A DNA stretch of 64,000 nucleotides from Atopobium sp. UBA1382 (GTDB lineage: Bacteria; Actinomycetota; Coriobacteriia; Coriobacteriales; Atopobiaceae): assembly GCA_002305805.1 (NCBI GenBank), contig DBQY01000016.1:48242-112241 (forward strand), given 5' to 3'. Position numbers and translations under genes: made by a program. This document shows positions 20,810-30,109 of this stretch, piece after piece (position 1 is the stretch's first letter; the number at the start of each line of letters is the position of its first letter). The notes beneath the pieces are model-generated. The model saw only the letters and a list, made by a program, of their open reading frames with translations. It did not search any database and was not told the DNA's origin.

Positions 20810-23775
20810 GACGAAGGAGGTTCTCGGGCGCCATGTCGCGCTCTGAGGTCGAGGCGTCCGTCATGATGGCGCCGCCCGCCAGCCCCGGCGTGCGCAAGCA
20901 CGGGCACGGTCGCAGGAACACCGAGCTCTTCCTGCTCTGCCTCGCTGCGGTGCCGGTCATTCTCCTCTACGCGATGTACGTGATCGACTCCAACTCGCAG
21001 CTGAGCGTCGCCACGCTGGGGGTCCCCCTGGGCCTGTTTGCCGCCTTCGCCGCGGCCCACATGGCCATCAGGTTCCTCGCGCCGGGCGCCGACCCCGCCA
21101 TCCTGCCCATCGTATTCGTCCTCTCGGGAACGGGCATTACGTTCCTCACGCGCCTGGCACCCGACTCGGCGGTGAGCCAGGTCGTCTGGCTGTTCCTCTC
21201 CGTGGCGGCGATGGTAGCCGTTCTCGCCGTCGTGCGCGACCTCGACTCTCTCGCGGACTATAAGTACACGCTCGGGATCGCGGGCGTGGTCCTTCTCGTG
21301 CTCCCCATGCTCCTGGGAACCGAGCAGAACGGCTCGAAGCTGTGGATTTACATCGGCAACTTCAGCTTCCAGCCTGGCGAGTTCGCCAAGATCCTCATCA
21401 CGCTCTTCCTCGCGTTCTACCTTGCCACCAACCGCGAGGCACTCTCGGCCTCCATGCGCCGCTTTGGGCCGGTCACGCTGCCCCGCCTGAGGATGCTCTT
21501 CCCGCTGCTGGTCATGTGGGGCATCAGCCTGCTCGTCGTGGTCTTTGAGACGGACCTGGGCAGCGCGCTGCTGTTCTTCGCGTTCTTCGTGATCATGATC
21601 TACGTGGCCACGGGACGGGCCAGCTACGTCGTGGTGAGCCTGCTGCTGCTCGCCGTGGGCGGCGTCGCGTGCTACTTCCTGTTTGGCCACGTCCAGAACC
21701 GCGTCAACATCTGGATCGACCCGTGGTCGGCGGCATCGAGCGGCGGCTACCAGCTCGTGCAGGGGCTCTACTCCCTCGCCGACGGCGGCCTTGTGGGCAC
21801 GGGCATCGGCAACGGCCTTTCCACGACCATCCCCTTCGTGCAGAGCGACTTCATCTTCGCGGCCGTCGGCGAGGAGATGGGCCTGCTCGGCGCGTCCGCG
21901 ATCCTCATTCTCTTCCTGCTCTTCTGCGTCCGCGGCCTGGCGACGGCGGCGCGCGCCAAGTCCGACTGCTCCGCCTTCGCCGCCGTGGGACTCACCTGCG
22001 CCATCTCCATCCAGGCGTTCATCATCGTGGGGGGCGTCACCAAGCTCCTGCCCCTCACCGGCGTGACGCTGCCCTTCATGAGCCAGGGCGGCACCTCGCT
22101 TCTCGCCAGCTTCCTGATCGTGGGCCTGCTGCTGCGCGCCGGGGACGAGGGCACGGGCCGCGAGGCCGAGCTGCGCAGCGCGGCCGAGCGGGAGAGCTCT
22201 CGCCGGGACCCCGTGCTCTCCCTCACGAGCCAGGTCCAGGCGCAGGGCGCCCACACCGCCTCCGTGGTCCACGGCAGCCACGCGCGCGGGCGCTTTGGCC
22301 TCACCACCGCCGAGTCGGGCGTGCTCGGACGCGTGGCGCTGGGCAAGCGCCTGACGGCCCTCATCACGGTCTTCTCGCTCTTCTTTGCCGCCCTTGTCGC
22401 CAATCTCACCTACATCCAGCAGATCGACGCCGAGCGCATCCAGACCCTCCCCACGAACAGCCACACCATCGCACGGAGCGCCTACGTGCAGCGCGGCGCC
22501 ATCATCACGTCCGACGGCGTGACCCTCGCCGAGAGCACCCAGCAGCCCGACGGCACCTACGCGCGCTCCTATCCCCAGGGGACGCTCGCGCGTCACACCG
22601 TCGGCTACATCTCCACGCAGTACGGCTCCGACGGCGTCGAGTCCGCGATGAACGAGACGCTCACCGGCCGCAAGGACTACTCCAACTGGAGGAGCGCCCT
22701 CTACTCGCTCGCGGGGGTGGCGCAGCCGGGCTCCACGGTCCAGCTGACCATCAACTCGCAGATCCAGCGCGCCGCCGAGGCCGCGCTCCAGGGCTACACG
22801 GGCGCGGTCGTGGTGCTCGACCCGCACACCGGCGCGGTGCTGGCGAGCGCCTCGTCGCCCACCTACAGCGTCGACCAGCTCGACCAGGTGATCTCCTCCG
22901 GGACCGAGGGCGAGCTCGTCAACCGTGCCACGCAGGCGCTCTACGCGCCCGGCTCCACGTTCAAGACCGTCACGCTCGCCGCGGCGCTCGACTCCGGCGC
23001 CGCCGCGCTCGACGACACGGTGAGCGCCCCCTCCTCGCTGGAAATCGGCGGTGCGGCGGTCACCAACATCAACGGCAACGACTACGGCGACCTCTCCGTC
23101 GCCGACGCGTTCGCCCTCTCCGCGAACACCGCCTTCGGTCAAATCGGCACCGCGGTGGGACCCGGCACCCTCGTGAGCTACGCCAACGCCTTTGGCTACG
23201 GGCGCGAGATAGGACAGGACTTCACGAGCGCGGCCTCGCTCATGCCCGCCGCGAACGAGATGACGGAGTGGGAGACGGCGTGGGCCGCATGCGGCCAACC
23301 CGTCGGCCAGCATGAGAGCCCCGCCGGTCCCCAGACCACGGTGATGCAGAACGCCGTAGTCGCACAGGCCATCGCAAACGGCGGCGTCGCCATGGACCCG
23401 TACGTGGTCGGGCACGTCCTCTCCCCCGAGGGCGTCGAGACCTCGTCGACGACGCCGCGCTCGCTCGGCCAGGCGATCTCCGCCGAGACGGCCGAGCAGA
23501 TGAAGGAGGCCATGCTCGGCGTGGTCGAGCACGGCACGGGCATCTCGGCCCAGGTCTCCGGAACCCGCGTTGCCGGCAAGACCGGCACGGCCGAGGTGGA
23601 GAACGGCAACGCAAACTCGCTCTTCATCGGGTTCGCCCCGTACGACGAGCCCACGCTCGTCATATCCGTCTGCGTGGAGGGTCGCGGGACCAATGTGGAA
23701 GGGCTGGCGGCGAGCATCGCCGGGCAGGTCCTTGCCGACGCCCTCCAGATACAGGCCTCTGGGGCGGGGAGCTGA
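20806..23775 (+). CDS. rodA-pbpA: Fused SEDS glycosyltransferase-class B PBP
   Basis: One 989-residue protein holds an FtsW/RodA SEDS polymerase and a transpeptidase. Residues ~35-450 form about ten membrane helices with the catalytic-type Asp in [14 protein letters not shown] and the GQSMSQGG-like [13 protein letters not shown]. After a cytosolic linker (~450-515) another helix leads to a PBP dimerisation and transpeptidase domain with Ser717-TFK, Ser772-AN and Lys925-TG. The SEDS part would polymerise lipid II, and the PBP part would crosslink it. GTG 20806 overlaps the phosphatase stop; ATG 20833, with AAGGAGG upstream, is an alternative start. In mycobacteria these are adjacent genes rodA and pbpA. 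Confidence 0.94.
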   Translation: MRRRRFSGAMSRSEVEASVMMAPPASPGVRKHGHGRRNTELFLLCLAAVPVILLYAMYVIDSNSQLSVATLGVPLGLFAAFAAAHMAIRFLAPGADPAILPIVFVLSGTGITFLTRLAPDSAVSQVVWLFLSVAAMVAVLAVVRDLDSLADYKYTLGIAGVVLLVLPMLLGTEQNGSKLWIYIGNFSFQPGEFAKILITLFLAFYLATNREALSASMRRFGPVTLPRLRMLFPLLVMWGISLLVVVFETDLGSALLFFAFFVIMIYVATGRASYVVVSLLLLAVGGVACYFLFGHVQNRVNIWIDPWSAASSGGYQLVQGLYSLADGGLVGTGIGNGLSTTIPFVQSDFIFAAVGEEMGLLGASAILILFLLFCVRGLATAARAKSDCSAFAAVGLTCAISIQAFIIVGGVTKLLPLTGVTLPFMSQGGTSLLASFLIVGLLLRAGDEGTGREAELRSAAERESSRRDPVLSLTSQVQAQGAHTASVVHGSHARGRFGLTTAESGVLGRVALGKRLTALITVFSLFFAALVANLTYIQQIDAERIQTLPTNSHTIARSAYVQRGAIITSDGVTLAESTQQPDGTYARSYPQGTLARHTVGYISTQYGSDGVESAMNETLTGRKDYSNWRSALYSLAGVAQPGSTVQLTINSQIQRAAEAALQGYTGAVVVLDPHTGAVLASASSPTYSVDQLDQVISSGTEGELVNRATQALYAPGSTFKTVTLAAALDSGAAALDDTVSAPSSLEIGGAAVTNINGNDYGDLSVADAFALSANTAFGQIGTAVGPGTLVSYANAFGYGREIGQDFTSAASLMPAANEMTEWETAWAACGQPVGQHESPAGPQTTVMQNAVVAQAIANGGVAMDPYVVGHVLSPEGVETSSTTPRSLGQAISAETAEQMKEAMLGVVEHGTGISAQVSGTRVAGKTGTAEVENGNANSLFIGFAPYDEPTLVISVCVEGRGTNVEGLAASIAGQVLADALQIQASGAGS

Positions 23776-23875
23776 TGGAGATGAGACGACCACCCTCGGA
23801 AGCGGGCGACGGCGCCCTGAGCTCCCGCACGATACGAGATTACGCGGACAACTGCCGCATGGGATAGGAGAGACG

Positions 23876-25858
23876 ATGTCAGCGATGCTACTTGGCGGAC
23901 GCTACCAGGTTCAGGACAAGATCGGCGCGGGCGGCATGGCCACGGTCTACCGCGGCCTCGACGAGGTCCTCGGACGCACTGTGGCGATAAAGACCATGCT
24001 CCCGCAGTACGCCAACGACCCCTCGTTCGCGGCGCGCTTCAAGCAGGAGGCCCAGGCGGCGGCCGCGCTGCAGAGCCCCTACATCGTGAGCGTGTACGAC
24101 TGGGGCAAGGACGCGGACACGTACTACATCGTCATGGAGTACCTGCGCGGCACCGACCTCAAGAGCGGCATCCGCAAGCACGGCGCGCTCGACTGCAAGA
24201 AGGTCGCCCAGATCGGCTCCCAGATTGCGCAGGCGCTCTCGGTGGCCCACAAGCACGACATCATCCATCGCGACATCAAGCCGCAGAACATCATGGTGCA
24301 GCCCGACGGCAACATCAAGGTGATGGACTTCGGCATCGCGCGCGCCAAGAACAGCCACCTCACGCAGGACAACTCCGTGCTCGGCACCGCGCACTACGTC
24401 TCCCCCGAGCAGACGCAGGGCAAGGAGCTCGGGCCCACCACCGACATCTACTCGCTCGGCATCGTCATGTACGAGGCGGCGACGGGCCAGGTCCCCTTCC
24501 AGGGCGACGACGCCATCTCGGTGGCCCTCAAGCAGGTGAGCGAGCAGCCCAAGCCGCCCAGCCAGCTCAACCCCAACGTCGATCCGCAGCTCGAGGCCAT
24601 TATCCTCAAGTGCATGCAGAAGAGTCCCGCCGACCGCTTCCAGACGGCCGACGAGCTCTACCGCACGCTACGCGACTACCTTGCCGGACGCATGCAGGCC
24701 GTCAACTCCGCCACCGCCATGCTCCCCGTACAGCCGACGAACAAGCTCGAGCGAGGCGCTAAGCCCATGGGGGGCGGCACGGCCACCATGCCGCGCACGG
24801 AGCGCACCGGGCGCTTCTACGCGCAGAGCGCCACTGCGCAGGCGGCCGAGGAGGAGGCCGAGCGCCAGCGCAAGCATCGTCGCAACGTCATTCTCGGCGT
24901 CATCGGCGGCGTTGCCGTCATCGCGCTGGTCATAGCCGCCATCGTCGCAGTGATCGGCTCTGGCACCGAGATGAGGACGGTGCCAAACATCACCAACATC
25001 CCGGTCGACGAGGCAATCGAGCAGATCGAGGCAAACGGCTTTGTCGCCGGCGAGCCCGAGTACACCTACAACGACACGGTCGAGAAGGGCATCGTCTGCG
25101 AGCAGGACCCGGCCGCCTATCGCGAGATGCCCGAGGGTAGCACCATCAACTTCAAGGTCTCCAACGGACCCACCCCCATCGAGCAGGTCGTCGTTCCCGA
25201 CCTGCGCAACAAGACCCAGGAGGAGGCCGAACAGGCGCTCAAGGACGCCAACCTCGCAGGCAACCGCGGAACCGACGAGGAGAGCGACGAGATTGACGAG
25301 GGTCGCGTCTCCTCGCAGGACACCGAGCCCGGCGCCAAGGTGGACGCCGGCACCACCATCACCTACCACATCTCGAGCGGCGCGGGGCAGAAGGTCATCC
25401 CCAACGTCATTGGCGACTCGCAGTCGAGCGCGACCCAGCGTCTCGAGGACGAGGGCTTTGAGGTCAGCGTGAGCGAGCAGTACTCCACCTCGCCGGAGGG
25501 AACGGTCATCGACGTCTATCCCGGCGTCGGAGAGACGGCCGCCGCCGGCTCCACGGTGACCATCACCGTGTCCATCGGCGTGCAGTACGTCAGTGTGACC
25601 GACGTCAGGGGTTGGACCGGCAGCCAGGCGAGCACGGCGCTCACCAATAGTGGCTTCTACGTCGTCATCGCCGGTCCGAGCGACGGCATCGTGGTCTCCC
25701 AGTCCGAGATTGGCTCGGCACCCTACGGGGCAACGATCACGCTCACGACCGAGGCGCAGCAACCGCAGGAGCCGCAGCAGCCCGACACGGGCACCGACGT
25801 TCCGTCGGGCGACGGCAACAGCACGACCAACGGCGGCGGGGCGACCGTCCAGGAGTGA
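23876..25858 (+). CDS. pknB: PASTA-domain Ser/Thr kinase (PknB type)
   Basis: The 660-residue protein has a kinase domain (~10-270) with GAGGMATVYRG, VAIKTM, HRDIKPQNIM, VMDFGIA and GTAHYVSPEQ. A juxtamembrane linker with Thr-rich segments (ATMPRTERTGR) follows, then a helix at ~342-365. Four extracytoplasmic PASTA repeats start near VPNITNIPVDEAIEQ, VPDLRNKTQEEAEQ, IPNVIGDSQSSATQ and VTDVRGWTGSQAST, and a polar tail ends the protein. PASTA domains sense muropeptides or lipid II. Start ATG 23876 follows ATAGGAGAG. A 100-base gap separates it from the SEDS-PBP gene; it is the last gene of the operon. Confidence 0.95.
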   Translation: MSAMLLGGRYQVQDKIGAGGMATVYRGLDEVLGRTVAIKTMLPQYANDPSFAARFKQEAQAAAALQSPYIVSVYDWGKDADTYYIVMEYLRGTDLKSGIRKHGALDCKKVAQIGSQIAQALSVAHKHDIIHRDIKPQNIMVQPDGNIKVMDFGIARAKNSHLTQDNSVLGTAHYVSPEQTQGKELGPTTDIYSLGIVMYEAATGQVPFQGDDAISVALKQVSEQPKPPSQLNPNVDPQLEAIILKCMQKSPADRFQTADELYRTLRDYLAGRMQAVNSATAMLPVQPTNKLERGAKPMGGGTATMPRTERTGRFYAQSATAQAAEEEAERQRKHRRNVILGVIGGVAVIALVIAAIVAVIGSGTEMRTVPNITNIPVDEAIEQIEANGFVAGEPEYTYNDTVEKGIVCEQDPAAYREMPEGSTINFKVSNGPTPIEQVVVPDLRNKTQEEAEQALKDANLAGNRGTDEESDEIDEGRVSSQDTEPGAKVDAGTTITYHISSGAGQKVIPNVIGDSQSSATQRLEDEGFEVSVSEQYSTSPEGTVIDVYPGVGETAAAGSTVTITVSIGVQYVSVTDVRGWTGSQASTALTNSGFYVVIAGPSDGIVVSQSEIGSAPYGATITLTTEAQQPQEPQQPDTGTDVPSGDGNSTTNGGGATVQE

Positions 25859-25886
25859 TCTCACGCACCGGCCTCGCCGCCTCTCT

Positions 25887-25960
25887 TAGCAAACTGTCGC
25901 TTTCTGCGCGTCGCAGACAGGATTATCGCGTCCTGAGCAACCAAAACCGACAGTCTGCTA
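25887..25960. repeat. 74-bp inverted-repeat-bounded structured element
   Basis: Arms TAGCAAACTGTCG (25887-25899) and CGACAGTCTGCTA (25948-25960) are complementary but for one base. Two smaller hairpins lie inside (CTGCG/CGCAG and CAGGA/TCCTG). It could be a structured 3' end of pknB or a small repeat element; no T run follows. Confidence 0.45.
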
Positions 25961-26014
25961 GGGGCGTCGTGGCATCGCGTTGGGTGGCCGACAAACCCGA
26001 CGACTCGTCACACA

Positions 26015-26048
26015 AAGCGGCCCAGGCGCGATTGCGTCTGGGCCGCTT
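26015..26048. terminator. Bidirectional terminator between pknB and tRNA-Arg(CCU)
   Basis: Fifteen-base arms (26015-26029 with 26034-26048) have one G-T type mismatch. They are followed by TGTCTTTTCT on the plus side and by TTTGTGTG on the minus side. Confidence 0.8.
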
Positions 26049-26056
26049 GTCTTTTC

Positions 26057-26132
26057 TGGTGCCCCCGGGCCGATTCGAACGGCCGACACCCGCTTTAGGA
26101 GAGCGGTGCTCTATCCCCTGAGCTACGAAGGC
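26057..26132 (-). tRNA. tRNA-Arg(CCU)
   Basis: Acceptor GCCTTCG pairs with CGGGGGC using two G-U pairs. The anticodon loop CTCCTAA gives CCU, the T-arm is GGCCGTTCGAATCGGCC, and CCA is encoded. Confidence 0.95.
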
Positions 26133-26141
26133 ATGGTGGTC

Positions 26142-26170
26142 ATTCTATCACCTGACCGAGATGCCGGCAA
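26142..26170 (-). promoter_or_regulatory. Promoter of tRNA-Arg(CCU)
   Basis: On the minus strand TTGCCG (26165-26170) and TAGAAT (26142-26147) are separated by 17 bases, nine bases before the tRNA. Confidence 0.65.
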
Positions 26171-26173
26171 AAG

Positions 26174-26812
26174 CTACTTGCTCTTGCGACGGGCCTCCTT
26201 GGCGGCCTTGCGGGCGAGCTGCTTGGCGCGCTCCTGCTCGAAAAGCTCCACCAGGCGCTTCTCGGAAAGGCCGTTGACGCTAGCCTGAGCCTGCTTGCGG
26301 AACGGCCGGCGCTTGACGAAGTCGTAGATGATGGCGCCGATGATGCACGCATAGGCAACCAGCAGAGAACCGGAGGCGACCATGCCCTGCACGGTGGTGA
26401 TGTCCACCTCGTTGCCGAAGGCGTACATTCCCACGAGGGAGACGATGGCGAACGCCATACCCACGCCCACGACGATCCAGAAAATCCGGTCCGTGCGGCG
26501 ATACTCGGGCATGTTCCTCAGGACGAGGTCATAGGCACGGGTCTTGAGGTCGCTCTCCTCGCGCTCGCGACGCTTGCGGTCGCGCTTCTCCTCCTTGGTC
26601 TCTGACTTGCCGAAGACGCCGGCGTCGGGCTTGGAGGCGCTACGAACGGACGCGGCGGCCTCACGGGCGGGACGCGCCTTCGCGGCGGAGCTGCGCGAGA
26701 AGCCCTTCCTCTCGTCATCGCCGACGAGGGACTCGACCTCCTTCTTCGGGCGACCGACGACGTTGCCCTCGGCCTCGCGGCGGGCCCCCTCGATGGTGTC
26801 TCGCAGTGACAT
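26174..26812 (-). CDS. Hypothetical two-helix membrane protein
   Basis: The 212-residue protein has a long basic/acidic N-terminal region (1-~115; KRDRKRREREESDLKTR, likely helical). Two transmembrane helices (~122-142 and ~155-175) and a Lys/Arg-rich C-terminal tail follow. ATG 26810-26812 has AAGGAG that overlaps the purC stop codon (TAAGGAG), so it is coupled to purC. I know no function. Similar charged two-helix proteins are common in Coriobacteriia genomes, but that is a recollection, not a search. Confidence 0.6.
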   Translation of the reverse strand: MSLRDTIEGARREAEGNVVGRPKKEVESLVGDDERKGFSRSSAAKARPAREAAASVRSASKPDAGVFGKSETKEEKRDRKRREREESDLKTRAYDLVLRNMPEYRRTDRIFWIVVGVGMAFAIVSLVGMYAFGNEVDITTVQGMVASGSLLVAYACIIGAIIYDFVKRRPFRKQAQASVNGLSEKRLVELFEQERAKQLARKAAKEARRKSK

Positions 26813-26820
26813 ACGGCTCC

Positions 26821-27705
26821 TTACTTGGCGCGGGCAGGCGCGAAGGCGCTGCCGGTGATGATCTGGAAGGCCTCCTGATAGCGGTCGGAGGTGCCCTTGA
26901 TGACGTCGGCGGGGATGCGCGGCGGCTCGCCGGTCATGTCCCAGTTGGCGCGCAGCCAGTCGCGGACGTACTGCTTGTCGTAGCTCGGCTGGACCTTGCC
27001 CTCCTCATAGCCCTCGGCCGGCCAGAAGCGGCTGGAGTCCGGCGTGAGGCACTCGTCGATGAGGGTGAGCTTGCCGTCGATGAAGCCGAACTCGAACTTG
27101 GTGTCGGCGATGATGATGCCCTGCTCGGCGGCGTAGTCTGCCGCAGCCTTGTAGATGGCGAGCGAGGCGTCGCGCAGCTGCTCGGCCACGTCGGCACCCA
27201 CGATCTCGCAGCAGCGCTCGAAGGAGATGTTCTCGTCGTGGTCGCCCAGCTCCGCCTTGGTGGACGGGGTGAAGATCGGCTCGGGGAGCTTGGAGGCCTC
27301 GGTCAGGCCGTCGGGCAGCTTGATGCCGCAGACGGTGCCGTCCTCGTCATATGTCTTCTTGCCAGAGCCGGTCAGGTAGCCGCGGACGATGCACTCGATG
27401 GGCACAGTCTGGGCCTTCTTGACCAGCATCGAGCGGCCGGCGAGGTAGTCAGCATAGGGCTTGAACTCCTCGGGGAGGTCGGCCACATCACAGGAGATCA
27501 TGTGGTTGGGAATGAGGTCGGCGAAGCGCTCGAACCAGAACGCGGAGATGCGCGTGAGGATCTCGCCCTTGTAGGGGATCTCGTCGGGCAGGATGAAGTC
27601 GTAGGCGCTGATGCGGTCAGACGCAACCATGAGCAGGCTGTCACCGCAGTCGTAGATGTCGCGGACCTTGCCGTGCGAATCTGGGCGAAGTTCCATCTCA
27701 GCCAT
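26821..27705 (-). CDS. purC: SAICAR synthetase
   Basis: The 294-residue protein has the PurC signatures GKVRDIYDCGDSLLMVASDRISAYDFIL (~10-37), CIVRGYLTGSG (~105), IADTKFEFGFIDGKL (~195) and LIDECLTPDSSRFW. It condenses CAIR with aspartate in purine synthesis. ATG 27703-27705 has AGGAAAGG eight bases upstream; a GTG nine bases earlier is an alternative. A TATACT-type -10 lies at 27744-27749 on the minus strand, so it probably has its own promoter after the sensor-kinase gene. Confidence 0.96.
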   Translation of the reverse strand: MAEMELRPDSHGKVRDIYDCGDSLLMVASDRISAYDFILPDEIPYKGEILTRISAFWFERFADLIPNHMISCDVADLPEEFKPYADYLAGRSMLVKKAQTVPIECIVRGYLTGSGKKTYDEDGTVCGIKLPDGLTEASKLPEPIFTPSTKAELGDHDENISFERCCEIVGADVAEQLRDASLAIYKAAADYAAEQGIIIADTKFEFGFIDGKLTLIDECLTPDSSRFWPAEGYEEGKVQPSYDKQYVRDWLRANWDMTGEPPRIPADVIKGTSDRYQEAFQIITGSAFAPARAK

Positions 27706-27762
27706 TCCGGCCACCTTTCCTAAGCGTCAAGTCACAACTCCTTAGTATACGTCACACGGAGG

Positions 27763-29292
27763 CTAGCGGTCCTGTTGCTTGCGCGTGCTGCGAAGTGGGA
27801 TGCGCAGCGTGAAGGTGGTGCCGCGGCCAAGCTCGGATTCGACGAGGATGGTGCCGTTGTGGCGGTCGACGATCTCCTTGGTGATGGCCAGGCCCACGCC
27901 GAGGCCGCCCGAGACGCGCTCGCGGCTCACGTCGGAGCGCCAGAAGCGGGCGAACGTCTGCGGGATGTCCTCCTTGGCGATGCCGATGCCCGTATCCTGC
28001 ACGGCGATGAGCGCGTCGGAGTGGTCCTGTCGCAGGGACACCTTCACCCAACCGTCGGCGTTGGTGTAGCGCATCGCGTTGCTCATGAGGTTCACGATCG
28101 CCTCGCGCAGGAGGTCGGGGTCGACGTCCGCGTTGAGCTCCCCATGGGGCGTCTCGTCAACAAAGCGCAGGTGGAGGCCCTTCTCATGGAAGAGCTGGTG
28201 CTGCGAGGAGACGAGGCTCTTCACCAGGTAGACGAGGTCCGTCCGCTCTGCCTTCAGCTCCGTCGTCCCGTTCTCGAGACGAGAGAGCTTGAGCATCGCA
28301 TCAATCAGGCGGGAAAGTCGACGCACCTCGGCAGCGACCACCTCGAGATGCTCGTCGTCCGCGGGGAGCACTCCGTCCTGCATGGCCTCGACCGTGGCCT
28401 GCATCGCCATGAGGGGCGTGCGCAGCTCGTGGGCAACGTCGCCCGTGAGACGATGCTCGAGCTTGAGGTCCCGCTCGATTGTGCCCGCCATGTCATCGAA
28501 CGTCTCCCCGAGCTGACCCACCTCGTCGGTACCCGTTACCTTGGAGCGGGCGGTGAGGTCGCCGTTTCTGATCTGCTTGGCCGTTGAGGTGATGCGCTGG
28601 ATGGGACGTGAGATGGCGCGCGATACAAAGTAGCCGATCACGCAGGCGATAATCGCTGCGATGGCTGCGGCGGTGGCGATTGCGCCGTATGAGTTGGTCC
28701 TGAAGGCGGCGTCTGCCTTGGTGAGCAGCGCCTCGGACCCAAGGGCCCAGAGCCGGACGGTTCCCACAACCTTACCGCTTGGAGCCGTGATCACCGAGCT
28801 CACAGTCGCGTTTTCCGCGGTCGGGACCGTTGCGGGAACGCGACGCCCACCGTCGGCGACGCCTGAGACGCGACCCGAGGAAGTCGCCCACGTGTCGTCG
28901 TAGAGGACCTTCCCGTCGGTAGTGGTGACCTGGACCACAATCTCCGACGAGACGGCCGACGCGGACGCCGCAACGGACGCAACCTCCTCGTCCAGCTCGC
29001 CCTCCTCCGCATACGCCTCGGAGATGGCAGCGGCCGTGGAGTCCGCGAGCCCTTGCATGTTCTGGCGCGTGTAGGCCATGAACTGGCCTTCCCACACGAC
29101 CGCCAGCACCACCACGAGCACGAGCGCGGTCATGATGGCCGTGAGGGCAAAGGCGAAGGTGAGGCTCGTCACATAGGGACGACCGCGCTTGGGACGACGC
29201 TTGATGGTGTTCCAGCTTCCATACGAGGAAGCGGGCCGCCCGTCGCTGTCCTCGACGTGCGCCCGCTCCCCGGTGACGAATCGAGCCGACAT
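27763..29292 (-). CDS. Two-component sensor histidine kinase
   Basis: The 509-residue protein has a membrane helix at ~43-68 and an extracytoplasmic sensor region of about 130 residues rich in Ala/Ser/Thr. A second helix lies at ~203-222, followed by a HAMP domain (SRPIQRITSTAKQIRNGDL). The HisKA H-box is DVAHELRTPLMAMQ and the HATPase_c has N-box REAIVNLMSNAMRYT, DTGIGI, and GGLGVGLAI. It lies 9 bases downstream of the response regulator, forming a pair. The signal is unknown. Confidence 0.94.
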   Translation of the reverse strand: MSARFVTGERAHVEDSDGRPASSYGSWNTIKRRPKRGRPYVTSLTFAFALTAIMTALVLVVVLAVVWEGQFMAYTRQNMQGLADSTAAAISEAYAEEGELDEEVASVAASASAVSSEIVVQVTTTDGKVLYDDTWATSSGRVSGVADGGRRVPATVPTAENATVSSVITAPSGKVVGTVRLWALGSEALLTKADAAFRTNSYGAIATAAAIAAIIACVIGYFVSRAISRPIQRITSTAKQIRNGDLTARSKVTGTDEVGQLGETFDDMAGTIERDLKLEHRLTGDVAHELRTPLMAMQATVEAMQDGVLPADDEHLEVVAAEVRRLSRLIDAMLKLSRLENGTTELKAERTDLVYLVKSLVSSQHQLFHEKGLHLRFVDETPHGELNADVDPDLLREAIVNLMSNAMRYTNADGWVKVSLRQDHSDALIAVQDTGIGIAKEDIPQTFARFWRSDVSRERVSGGLGVGLAITKEIVDRHNGTILVESELGRGTTFTLRIPLRSTRKQQDR

Positions 29293-29301
29293 GTTCTCTT
29301 C

Positions 29302-30024
29302 CTACTTGGCGGCGTTCTCGGCTGGCTTCTCCGGGGCCTCGAAGCGGTAGCCCACCCCGTGGACGGTATAGAGCCAGCGCGGGTTGCGCGGGTCGTCGCC
29401 CAGCTTGGCGCGCAGGTTCTTGACGTGGGAGTCAATCGTGCGCTCGTAGCCCTCGAAGTCGTAGCCGAGGACCTTCTCGACGAGCTCCATGCGAGTGTAG
29501 ACACGACCCGGATAGCGCGCGAGGGTGGTGAGCAGCTTGAACTCGGAGGCGGTAAGGTCAACCTCCTTGCCCTCCACGAGCACCTTGTGACCGGAGATGT
29601 CGATTACGAGGTCGCCGAAGTCGAGCGTCTCGAGCGCGGGCTCCGCCTCGGTGTGAGCGCGGCGCAGCAGCGCGCGAACGCGGGCCACGAGCTCGCGCGG
29701 CGAGAAGGGCTTGATGAGGTAGTCGTCCGCACCGAGCTCCAGGCCGATGATGCGGTCCTCGACCTCGCCCTTCGCCGTAAGCATGATGATGGGTACGTTG
29801 GAGGTCTCGCGGATGGCGCGGCACACGCGCTCTCCAGAAAGCTTGGGGAGCATCAGGTCGAGGATGACCAGATCGAAGGTGTGCTTCTCGAACTCCTCGA
29901 CGGCGCTCTGGCCGTCCCCGACGCCGCGAACGAGGTAGTTCTCGCGCTCGAGATACGCCGCAACGGCGTCACGGATGGCCTTCTCGTCCTCGACCAGCAG
30001 AATCTTCTTCTCATCTGAAGCCAT
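29302..30024 (-). CDS. OmpR/PhoB-family response regulator
   Basis: The 240-residue protein has a receiver domain with acidic pocket VEDE, phospho-acceptor Asp in LVILDLMLP, Thr in MLTAKG and Lys in LIKPFSPRE. A winged-helix DNA-binding domain follows (DLTASEFKLLTTLARYPGRVYTR and GYERTIDSHVKNLRAKL). It works with the adjacent sensor kinase. ATG 30022-30024 has AGGGAGG upstream. Confidence 0.95.
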   Translation of the reverse strand: MASDEKKILLVEDEKAIRDAVAAYLERENYLVRGVGDGQSAVEEFEKHTFDLVILDLMLPKLSGERVCRAIRETSNVPIIMLTAKGEVEDRIIGLELGADDYLIKPFSPRELVARVRALLRRAHTEAEPALETLDFGDLVIDISGHKVLVEGKEVDLTASEFKLLTTLARYPGRVYTRMELVEKVLGYDFEGYERTIDSHVKNLRAKLGDDPRNPRWLYTVHGVGYRFEAPEKPAENAAK

Positions 30025-30109
30025 CTTGGCCTCCCTGGGTTTCTCGCGTTGCCGATGCCCGGCCCGTAAGTGTCATTAGTGTACCCCACCGGCACGGGGG
30101 GTTGCGTCC

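Noticed and set aside
20701..23793. 1030-codon ORF antisense to the SEDS-PBP gene
   Set aside because: The opposite strand carries intact catalytic motifs; this frame has only Arg/Gly/His-rich low-complexity sequence.
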